Origin: Dehalococcoidales bacterium
Lineage (GTDB): Bacteria > Chloroflexota > Dehalococcoidia > Dehalococcoidales > RBG-16-60-22
Reading direction: 5' to 3'
Assembly (NCBI GenBank): GCA_016926115.1
Contig: JAFGPF010000062.1
Location: forward strand, 1-26,841
Length of the DNA stretch: 26,841 nucleotides
Position 1 is the first letter of the stretch; each line of letters starts with the position of its first letter. Shown in pieces: positions 7,695 through 14,537 of this stretch. The notes beneath the pieces were generated by a model. It did no database searches, had not been told where the DNA came from, and saw only the letters and a list, made by a program, of their open reading frames with translations. The translations under genes and the position numbers were made by a program.

Positions 7695-9365
7695 CTATTT
7701 CGGGTCGTCAAGGGTGCGGTAATAGCCGTCACCGAGGTCGTTGGGATTAAAAGTCTCCTTAAATTTACGCTGGTAACGGAAGGCTTCCGGCTGTGCCGCC
7801 GCCTCCAGTATACGATTGCGGATGTCCGGAGGAGTCGTATAGCCGTCGGTCCACCTGGCGTAATCGTTCATTTTCTCCATGCCGGGGCCCCAGCCCTTCT
7901 CCATGCCCAGCTTGGTGGCGGCATTAAAGAACGCTAGTGTCCCTTCCGTCGATGCCTTGTCGGCGGGGTCGAAGTGGGTGAAGTTCTCCCACAGCGCATG
8001 ACCACCGCCGCCCATGCCGCCGATGCCTCCCATCATACCGTCACCGCCGGCAGCGACGACATTGCCTTTCTTTTCCCATTCACGCTTGAAAGCAGTTACC
8101 TGTTCCACACGCGCCGGTTCCTCCGACGTGCCGAAGTCCGGCGTGCCGCCCAGTCCGAAGGCGCCGTCATAACCGCCCCCGTAGACCAGGTTAAGGTTCT
8201 TGTGTCCCAGCCTTAACATGTAGAGAAGTGACCAGTTGTACCGGTCGGGCTCCAGCATCCCTTTGACCTTCCAGCCGCCGGTCGTTTTCAGTATATTATC
8301 GAGGGCATTGTCCTGCCACTCAATATCGCCGGGCGTCATACCCGCCAGGACAAGCTGGAAATCACGCTTCATGTCCTCGGTCATCTGCTGAATTTCCGGG
8401 TCTTCCAGCAACTCTTCGATATCGCCGAGGGTCTTGGTAGGGTCGGAGAGTATCTGGACCATGGCGCCTTTCAGGTCCCTGCCGAACATGTTGAACTGAC
8501 GGTGGGCGACATAGCCGATGCCCGCATCGAAAATCAGGTAACAGGCATCAGCCCACGCCTTCCAGGAAGGAAAGCCCAGGGTATAGACCCTGATGTTGTC
8601 CGGCAGGTTCGCCTTATAAGCGGGCGGCCTCCCTTCGACCGGGAGGGGCGCCGGTCCGGGCCAGGGGTATAGCTTGATGGCGCACTTGGTGAAGACGCCC
8701 ATCGCCCCGTTGGTGCCCGTCATGCCCCTTACGAGCCCTTTCAGGCTGGGACCGGGTCCGTCGCAGCAGAACCAGTCCAGCCCGGAGCCTACCGAGCCCA
8801 CCCTCAGGATTTCTCCGTCGGGCATGACCCATTCCACCCCGAGTAAATTCTCATTATGATGACCCATGTAAAGGGTATCCGGTCCGAGTCCCCCCAGCGC
8901 GGTGGCGCTGGCGAGGCAGGAACAACTGGCGCCGGGCCCGTGAATGTGGGTGTTCAGTCCCACCTTCATCGCTTCCGCCTGGAGCGTCGCGCCGATGACA
9001 TGGGGCTCGACCACGGCGTAATTATTCTTATCATCTATCTCCAGAATCCGGTCCATCCGTCTCATATCCAGCTGGATGGTATCATCCTCCAGGGGAAATC
9101 CCCAGGCAGACCAGAACGTGCTGGAGGGTTTAAATCTTACCTTGTACTTGTTGCATACCTTGACGATGCCCTGGACTTCTTCGACACTGCCCGGCAGCAG
9201 GACAGCGGCGCCCCTGGGCGTATACACGCGGTAATAGGGGCCGATGTGTATGGCGGTATGAGACAGCGGATACCGGTAACAGTCCAGCACCGCCGGGTCA
9301 TCGCTGATATTATTTTTGCCGACGACCCCTTCTAACTCCCGATAGGCTTCTTTCGGTATTGCCAT
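7695..9365 (-). CDS. FAD-linked oxidase, vanillyl-alcohol-oxidase/p-cresol-methylhydroxylase superfamily
   Basis: A 556-residue flavoprotein. A PCMH-type FAD-binding domain spans about residues 45-190: VLLPGSVEEVQGIV (55-68), the cofactor-contacting HIHGPGASCSC (140-150) and ALGGLG, then GSGLDWFC and GPSLKGLVRGMTGTNGAMGV near 205-224. The C-terminal part is longer than in glycolate-oxidase GlcD proteins and has an unusual glycine-rich loop at 440-455. Members oxidise p-alkylphenols, 4-hydroxybenzyl alcohols or 2-hydroxy acids. The covalent-flavin His or Tyr cannot be assigned by eye. It follows the Fe-S gene by 18 bases, with AAGGA upstream of the ATG, so the Fe-S protein is the likely electron acceptor. 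The phenolic substrate is inferred from context only. Confidence 0.85.
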   Translation of the reverse strand: MAIPKEAYRELEGVVGKNNISDDPAVLDCYRYPLSHTAIHIGPYYRVYTPRGAAVLLPGSVEEVQGIVKVCNKYKVRFKPSSTFWSAWGFPLEDDTIQLDMRRMDRILEIDDKNNYAVVEPHVIGATLQAEAMKVGLNTHIHGPGASCSCLASATALGGLGPDTLYMGHHNENLLGVEWVMPDGEILRVGSVGSGLDWFCCDGPGPSLKGLVRGMTGTNGAMGVFTKCAIKLYPWPGPAPLPVEGRPPAYKANLPDNIRVYTLGFPSWKAWADACYLIFDAGIGYVAHRQFNMFGRDLKGAMVQILSDPTKTLGDIEELLEDPEIQQMTEDMKRDFQLVLAGMTPGDIEWQDNALDNILKTTGGWKVKGMLEPDRYNWSLLYMLRLGHKNLNLVYGGGYDGAFGLGGTPDFGTSEEPARVEQVTAFKREWEKKGNVVAAGGDGMMGGIGGMGGGGHALWENFTHFDPADKASTEGTLAFFNAATKLGMEKGWGPGMEKMNDYARWTDGYTTPPDIRNRILEAAAQPEAFRYQRKFKETFNPNDLGDGYYRTLDDPK

Positions 9366-9383
9366 ATCTCAATCCTTCCGTTA

Positions 9384-10655
9384 TTATATTGCCTGCTTGA
9401 CCAGGTCGGTAACATCAAGCACCTTCATTTTAGCGCTCGCGGCATCTATAGCATCGATAAAGTTACGCTCGCACCACGGGCAGGCACTTATAATCGCCTC
9501 GGCCCCGGTTGCCTGCGCCTCCTCGATTCTTTCCGCAGCCGTCCAGCCGGAAAAGTCGGGGTAGGTCTCTCTGGTTCCGCCGCCGGCGCCACAGCACCAG
9601 GCGTACTCCCGGTTCCTCTCCATTTCCACCAGTTCCACCCCGGGGATACTCTTGAGTACGTCCCGCGGCGGTTCATAAACGCCCCACGCGCCGTTATACC
9701 TGGGTTTCTTGGGCTCATAGACCACAATCTGGTTCTTGACCTTCTTTTCTTTTCCGTCCCAGGGCACGTACGGCTCCCCGCGCCTTCCCAGGTGGCAGGG
9801 GTCGTGGTAGGTAACCCGCATGGATACGTTCTTGCTGAATTTTATCTTGCCTTCCTTAATCAGGCGGTCGAAATACTGTACGGTATGCAGGACCTCGAAC
9901 TTGGCTCCCAGCTTGGGATAAAGACGCATGAAGGTATGATAACCCTCGGCGCAGGGAGTGACCACCGTCTTTACACCCGCCTCATTCCATGCCTTGATGG
10001 TATTTTCCGCGAGACGGTTGAACTCGTCCTTATAACCCATGTCGTAGACCCTGCCCCCGCAGCAGGACTCTTTTTCTCCCATGATGCCGATGTCGACTCC
10101 GGCACTCTTCAAGATGGTTACCGCCGCCCGCGCCGTTTCCTGGAGTCCTTCGTCGTAGCTGAAGCGGCAGCCGGCGTGAAAGAGTACTTCCGCTTTTTCA
10201 TCGGGGATACGCTTGACGTCCAGGCCTTTAGCCCAGTCGCCGCGGCTGGCGGCGGACTTCATCATCATGTTGTTCTCTTTGCGGATGTGTTCGACTATTT
10301 CCGTGTGCTTCGGGAGCACCTGGCCATCCTCCACCAGCCTGAATTTTAACTCGTGTATCATTTCCAGCGGTTCCAGGTTGTAGCGGCAAATCTTATCGGA
10401 TACGTCACATGACCCGCAGGTCGTACACTTATAAACTACATCCTTCACTCTCTCTGAATATTGGCTCTGTCCGTTAAGGAGCGAGAGGGCGACGGCGTAT
10501 CTGCCGCGCGCGGAATAACTGAGGAAATTGTTATAAGCTATACTGGGACAGCCCCTGGCGAACCTCCAGCTCTTTACCTGGTCGAACGGTATCCATTTAC
10601 AGTACGAGCACTGGCTGCACCTTTCCATGTCAACTTTATAGTCTTCTAGCGCCAC
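9384..10655 (-). CDS. Fe-S protein with two CCG (heterodisulfide-reductase/GlcF-type) domains
   Basis: A 423-residue electron-transfer subunit. The N-terminal part has two Cys sets, Cys13-16-19-36 and Cys77-80-83-90, each fit for a [4Fe-4S] cluster. Both differ from the plain CxxCxxCxxxCP ferredoxin motif, because the fourth Cys of the first set is 17 residues away. The C-terminal part holds two CCG domains: SCCGG, preceded by HAGC, and WCCGAGGG with DPCHLG before and ACPWC after, as in HdrB, GlcF, LutA and GlpC. Such proteins take electrons from FAD oxidases to quinones, ferredoxin or other Fe-S complexes. It lies between two FAD oxidases on one transcript. The start is GTG, with a weak AGAAGG upstream; the ATG at codon 10 has no better ribosome site. 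No membrane segment is seen. Confidence 0.88.
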   Translation of the reverse strand: MALEDYKVDMERCSQCSYCKWIPFDQVKSWRFARGCPSIAYNNFLSYSARGRYAVALSLLNGQSQYSERVKDVVYKCTTCGSCDVSDKICRYNLEPLEMIHELKFRLVEDGQVLPKHTEIVEHIRKENNMMMKSAASRGDWAKGLDVKRIPDEKAEVLFHAGCRFSYDEGLQETARAAVTILKSAGVDIGIMGEKESCCGGRVYDMGYKDEFNRLAENTIKAWNEAGVKTVVTPCAEGYHTFMRLYPKLGAKFEVLHTVQYFDRLIKEGKIKFSKNVSMRVTYHDPCHLGRRGEPYVPWDGKEKKVKNQIVVYEPKKPRYNGAWGVYEPPRDVLKSIPGVELVEMERNREYAWCCGAGGGTRETYPDFSGWTAAERIEEAQATGAEAIISACPWCERNFIDAIDAASAKMKVLDVTDLVKQAI

Positions 10656-10689
10656 TTTTTATTGCCTTCTTTCTTTGTTTCTCTTGCGC

Positions 10690-12153
10690 TTAAAAGCACA
10701 GCTTACCCGGGTTCAATATGTTATTGGGGTCGAATATCCCCTTGAGTTTCTTTAACACCCTGGTACTCTGGGCGTCCCGCTTGTAAGCCATATCCGCCCA
10801 TATACCGTAGGGTCGTGCGAAGAAAGCCCCCTGCTCGATGAGTTTTTCGCTGGCTTCTTTCAGGAGTTTCTGCATCTTTGCCGCTTCCCCGGAATCGTCC
10901 CGGTTGAACGGCATGATGAACTCGCACTGGACGTTGGAACCCTGGTGCATGGGCTGGATGTGGACGCCGATGTCGGAGGCAGGGTACCCGTTGGCTTGCG
11001 CCACCGCCTTTACGGTAGTGATGAATTCCGCAGTCCTGTTAAGGGTGGTCATGAAAATGATATCCTGGTATCCCGCCTTGTAGCCGAGTTTCCAGAAGGG
11101 CTCGCGTGATGTATTAATCAGCGCCTTAAGCGTCTCTTCGCCGCCGGCTCCCGGTACCGACGCTTCCAGCTTAAGCCCGAATTCCCCGGCTATATTAGAA
11201 ACGTCTTTCTCCTGGTAAGACACCCTCTCCTCGGGGAGGATACTGCGCCCCGCTATCCCTACCAGGACAAGCCAGGGAGGCAGCTTCTCCATCAACGTCT
11301 TCACCGCGTCGGGACTGTCCCCAAGGATGTAAGCCAGGCTTGAGCTATTCACCAGCAGGAGCTCGTCGGCGTACCTGTATTTCAGCAGCCGGTAGGTAAA
11401 ATCGAACAGGTCGTCGGGCTTCTGCGCCGGCACGAAGAAGAGCTTGTGCGGCGCGGGCAGTATCTCGCATTTCACCGACGCCCACGTCACGATACCCATG
11501 CTGCCTTGGGCAGCGGAAACGAACCTGTAGAAGTCCGCCTGCCCCGGACCCGTGGAACCCGCCGGAGCCTGTTTCCTCTGCCAGGCATCTTCCATCGATG
11601 ACCACATGCCGGCGTCGCCGGTCACAAGCTTGTTACCGTCTCCCCAGATAATCTCGTTGCATCGCAACGGGTCGAGAGACGCCCACAGTTGCCTGGGTAT
11701 CAGGGTGGGCTCCCTTTCCAGGAGGCTGGCGACTATCGACTTTCCGGCGCGCGGGGCCAGGGTCGTGGTGAGTCTCATGCCTTCCTTAGCCAGCTCCGGC
11801 TGGAGTTCGTCGTAGGTTACCCCCGGTTCAATCATCGCCACCCGGTTCCTGCGGTCGATTCTCATGATTTTTTTCATCCCGCTCAGATCGACGATGACCG
11901 CCCCGGGTACGCTGGGGACGGTATCGCCGTGGAAACGGGGCGTTCCGGAACTTACCGGCACCAGGGGGGTGGCGGTCTTGTTCGCCCACCTGACAATCGC
12001 CTGAACCTCATCGGCGTTACCGGGTTTGACAATCAACCGGGGCTTTTCAGGTTTGACGAAGCTTAAATCCCTGGAATAGGCGTCCAACGTTTCAGGGTCA
12101 TCGATAACACGTTCTGCACCTACGATATTGGCCAATTCCTCTTTAATAGCCAT
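10690..12153 (-). CDS. FAD-binding oxidase, GlcD/D-lactate dehydrogenase type
   Basis: A 487-residue flavoprotein with the PCMH-type FAD domain at about 35-230 (RLIVKPGNADEVQAIVRWAN, PVSSGTPRFHGD, VMIEPG-like VAMIEPGVTYDEL) and the C-terminal closing motif FDPNNILNPGK that typifies glycolate oxidase GlcD and D-lactate dehydrogenases. The usual GG..TN glycine signature is replaced by APRAGKSIVASLL near 133-145, so it is a divergent member. It is the first gene of the minus-strand cluster, 34 bases upstream of the Fe-S gene, with an AAGGAG ribosome site. GlcD/GlcF-like oxidation of a 2-hydroxy acid or an aryl alcohol is the family expectation; two different FAD oxidases sharing one Fe-S partner is inference from order and spacing. 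Confidence 0.87.
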   Translation of the reverse strand: MAIKEELANIVGAERVIDDPETLDAYSRDLSFVKPEKPRLIVKPGNADEVQAIVRWANKTATPLVPVSSGTPRFHGDTVPSVPGAVIVDLSGMKKIMRIDRRNRVAMIEPGVTYDELQPELAKEGMRLTTTLAPRAGKSIVASLLEREPTLIPRQLWASLDPLRCNEIIWGDGNKLVTGDAGMWSSMEDAWQRKQAPAGSTGPGQADFYRFVSAAQGSMGIVTWASVKCEILPAPHKLFFVPAQKPDDLFDFTYRLLKYRYADELLLVNSSSLAYILGDSPDAVKTLMEKLPPWLVLVGIAGRSILPEERVSYQEKDVSNIAGEFGLKLEASVPGAGGEETLKALINTSREPFWKLGYKAGYQDIIFMTTLNRTAEFITTVKAVAQANGYPASDIGVHIQPMHQGSNVQCEFIMPFNRDDSGEAAKMQKLLKEASEKLIEQGAFFARPYGIWADMAYKRDAQSTRVLKKLKGIFDPNNILNPGKLCF

Positions 12154-12201
12154 CCTTTTTTCGCCTACTCCTTTCAGATATTTACACCAGTGTTTATAAC
12201 T

Positions 12202-12231
12202 ATTATTACGGTCTATAAAGGTCGTTTTTAA
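12202..12231 (-). promoter_or_regulatory. Candidate promoter of the flavin-oxidase operon
   Basis: On the minus strand TTAAAA (12231-12226) and AATAAT (12207-12202) are separated by 18 bases, about 50 bases upstream of the ATG at 12153. The match to sigma-70 consensus is moderate (4/6 and 5/6). It is supported mostly by its position in the divergent gap. Confidence 0.35.
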
Positions 12232-12400
12232 CCACGTCTATCTGCATCGGGAATACTGGACTGCATCCAAATGAAAGCAAGCTGTTCAAGTATTATCAGG
12301 AAAAATGCACCAACTATGAAATTGTATACCCCGAGACTATTGTTTGTCAAACTATTTATCCCTGCCTGAAAAATCACCCGGAATCCACCTTTGAAAAGGG

Positions 12401-12429
12401 TTGACCTGCTTCACTTACAGGTCTATAAT
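12401..12429 (+). promoter_or_regulatory. Near-consensus sigma-70 promoter of the lipoprotein gene
   Basis: TTGACC (12401-12406) and a perfect TATAAT (12424-12429) are separated by exactly 17 bases. Transcription should start near 12436, giving a leader of about 33 bases that contains the AAGGAGGT ribosome site at 12454-12461. This is the clearest promoter in the window and predicts strong, possibly constitutive expression. Confidence 0.85.
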
Positions 12430-12468
12430 TCTTATTAATCTGCCAAAGCAGAAAAGGAGGTAACGACT

Positions 12469-12951
12469 ATGAAATACAGGTTAATCATGTTAGGTCTGAT
12501 TGTTATTCTGGCATTGTCAATGGGCGCCTGTCAATCGGGGACAACCGGCGACTCCACCGAGCCTGAAAAACCAAAGAGCAGTACGGATAGTTACGCCGCC
12601 GCGACATCCGTAAAATATTATACCTGCAGAGTTTTAGAGGAAACCCCGAATCTTGAGGATGACATCTCCTTCACGGCCAACAAAGGGGTCACCGTAATCC
12701 TGTGCTCCAATCAGACGACCGGCTTCCAGTGGAACGAAGAAGCCGATATCAGCGATACGTCGATAGTCGAGCAGACATCTCACACCTATACCGCCCCCAC
12801 CAGTGATAAGGTCGGGGCTTCAGGCATGGAAAAATTCGTTTTCATGGGTGTCAGTCCAGGCGCAGCCACGGTAAAACTGGAATACAGCCAGCCCTGGGAC
12901 GGCGGTGAAAAAGCCGTATGGACAGTCACCCTGAATATCACTATAAAATAA
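12469..12951 (+). CDS. Secreted lipoprotein with chagasin-family (I42) protease-inhibitor domain
   Basis: A 160-residue exported lipoprotein. The N-terminus is a signal peptide (Lys, Arg, then hydrophobic residues 5-18) ending in the lipobox-like MGAC with Cys21. A Ser/Thr/Glu/Pro-rich linker follows to about residue 45. The domain carries the three loops of chagasin/ICP inhibitors: NQTTGFQW (81-88; family NxTTGYxW), GASGMEKFVF (116-125; family GxGG..F) and QPWDGG (141-146; family RPW). Family members block papain-like cysteine proteases. The gene is alone on its strand with a strong promoter and a two-way terminator. A role in protecting surface proteins or controlling an own protease is inference. 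Confidence 0.83.
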   Translation: MKYRLIMLGLIVILALSMGACQSGTTGDSTEPEKPKSSTDSYAAATSVKYYTCRVLEETPNLEDDISFTANKGVTVILCSNQTTGFQWNEEADISDTSIVEQTSHTYTAPTSDKVGASGMEKFVFMGVSPGAATVKLEYSQPWDGGEKAVWTVTLNITIK

Positions 12952-12972
12952 TCAGACTTCTGGAAAAAATGA

Positions 12973-13016
12973 AAGATGCTGGGGAATCCTTTCGATAATC
13001 GATTCTCCAGCATCTT
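12973..13016. terminator. Bidirectional terminator between lipoprotein and UbiD genes
   Basis: A 16-bp inverted repeat (AAGATGCTGGGGAATC / GATTCTCCAGCATCTT, one G-T pair) with a 12-base loop lies between two convergent genes, 21 bases after the lipoprotein stop and 24 bases after the UbiD stop. On the minus strand a TCATTTTTT run follows the stem, and on the plus strand a shorter T-rich tract, so it can end both transcripts. Confidence 0.85.
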
Positions 13017-13040
13017 GTTCATCTTCCGGTATTTATCTGT

Positions 13041-14495
13041 CTACAGACCGTATTCCTGCCACCTCTTCTCCACCAGCTCAACGGTCTCCAGGCGGGAATC
13101 GTGGCAGTCCGGCGGAAACCTCCTCCCTCCCCATTCCTCGCGCGGCGGATGCAACTGCCAGTCCGTAGTGGCATCGATAAGCAGCTTATCAGCTACGGCA
13201 GCCCCGTACTCCAGTTCCGCCCTCAGGTCGTACGCCAGACTCACGTCGATTGGCGACCCCATATACAGGGGATATACCACCAGGTCCCGGTGGAAATTTG
13301 TCTTATTATGGAAGGCATGCAACAGCGTCGCAGGATTGCGAATATCCACGTCCTCTTCGACCACCATTATTATGTTAAAAGGATGTCCGGCGAACTTGGA
13401 GCCCCACATGGCAGCGGCTATCTGCCTTGCCTGTCCCTGATACGTCTTATGAATCTTCACGGCGGTTACCGGCCCCGACGAAACATCGAGTACCCCGGGG
13501 ATTTCAGCGGCTTCAAGGATGTTCCAGAGAACCACCGACATCATGTTGCTGACCGACGCCCGGATCTCCGTAACGCCTTCCTTGGTGCCCACCAGCGAGC
13601 CGCGGAAAATGGGGTCGTTCCTGTAGGTTATACAGCTGACTTCCACCACCGGTCTCTTCCTGGCTTCCCCATAATACCCGGAGCCTTCCCCGAAAGGTCC
13701 TTCGACTTCGTAACTACTCGGGTCGGGGGACATAAATCCCTCCACCACTATCTCCGCAGCGGCGGGTACTTCGATATCGGAGGTCTCACACTTTACCAGG
13801 GGAATCGGCTCCTGCCGCAACGCCCCGGCAATGTCGTACTCGGGTCCGGTAACCGGGCTGCCTGCGGTCACTACTAAAGTCGGGTCGTACCCGTAGACGA
13901 AAGCCACGGGCATGGGCTTGCCCATCTCCCGGTACTTACTGTAGGTAATCCCCCAGTCCTTCATCGGCATCAGGAGGACGCCTATCTTATTCTTGCTCAA
14001 TATCGTCCCGCGGTAAACGCCGCAGTTGTTTTGCCCCGTATCCGGGTCCCTGGTGACCGTGGCGTTAAACGTGTTGATATAACGCCCGTTATCCAGCGGG
14101 TGCCACTTGGGCACGGGTATCTGGAAGAGGTCAACGTCCTTCCCCTTGACGATGTTTTCCTTGACTGGTCCCGTTTTCACCCTCACCGGCTGCAGCGGTT
14201 TCTTCATCCTCTTTCTTATTTCTATAATCGTGTCCGCGGGGGAGGTGTCCTTGGGCAAACCCAGCATAAGGTTAACGTTGGAATGTTTGCTCAATGCGTT
14301 GGTAAACAGCTTTGTGGAAAACGTATTATCATGCCCCTTGATATTCTCAAAGAGAAGCGCCGGACCTCTCTGGACATATACCCTTCTGATAATCTGGGAT
14401 ATCTCGTCGTCCCAGTCCACCTTTGCGGTTACTCTTTTCAAATCGCCCTCGGCATCCAGCTGTGCCATCCATTTACGCAAGTCTCTATCTGGCAT
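13041..14495 (-). CDS. UbiD-family prenyl-FMN-dependent decarboxylase
   Basis: A 484-residue protein of usual UbiD length (residue numbers here count from the ATG two codons earlier at 14501). UbiD enzymes add or remove CO2 on aromatic or alpha,beta-unsaturated acids, using prenyl-FMN made by UbiX. The metal and phosphate site motif is NCGVYR with Asn159 and Arg164, and the catalytic pair is Glu267 and Glu272 in EGPFGEGSGYYG, matching the E-R-E network of Fdc1-type enzymes. Three domains appear complete. The ATG at 14495 is chosen because AGGAGG is 7 bases away, whereas for the ATG at 14501 it would be only 1 base away. It follows the URO-D-type gene on one transcript. Hydroxybenzoate, gallate or phenolic-acid decarboxylation is plausible but not shown. 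Confidence 0.92.
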   Translation of the reverse strand: MPDRDLRKWMAQLDAEGDLKRVTAKVDWDDEISQIIRRVYVQRGPALLFENIKGHDNTFSTKLFTNALSKHSNVNLMLGLPKDTSPADTIIEIRKRMKKPLQPVRVKTGPVKENIVKGKDVDLFQIPVPKWHPLDNGRYINTFNATVTRDPDTGQNNCGVYRGTILSKNKIGVLLMPMKDWGITYSKYREMGKPMPVAFVYGYDPTLVVTAGSPVTGPEYDIAGALRQEPIPLVKCETSDIEVPAAAEIVVEGFMSPDPSSYEVEGPFGEGSGYYGEARKRPVVEVSCITYRNDPIFRGSLVGTKEGVTEIRASVSNMMSVVLWNILEAAEIPGVLDVSSGPVTAVKIHKTYQGQARQIAAAMWGSKFAGHPFNIIMVVEEDVDIRNPATLLHAFHNKTNFHRDLVVYPLYMGSPIDVSLAYDLRAELEYGAAVADKLLIDATTDWQLHPPREEWGGRRFPPDCHDSRLETVELVEKRWQEYGL

Positions 14496-14502
14496 TGTCA
14501 TT

Positions 14503-14508
14503 CCTCCT
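14503..14508 (-). promoter_or_regulatory. Ribosome binding site that decides the UbiD start
   Basis: AGGAGG on the minus strand. Its distance is 1 base to the ATG at 14501 and 7 bases to the in-frame ATG at 14495, so the second ATG is the likely start. Confidence 0.7.
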
Positions 14509-14537
14509 GCAATTAATAGTCTCTAGTCCGAACGACT

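Larger units (their letters stand above)
12154..12468. other. Divergent intergenic region, 315 bases
   Basis: This gap separates the minus-strand flavin-oxidase operon from the plus-strand lipoprotein gene. It contains a candidate promoter for each side (listed separately). I see no additional gene, tRNA or long repeat in it. The middle part, about 12235-12390, is unexplained. Confidence 0.6.

Noticed and set aside
13101..13877. A 258-codon plus-strand frame opposite the UbiD gene
   Set aside because: UbiD motifs are complete on the minus strand; the plus frame has no ribosome site and Arg/His-rich composition.
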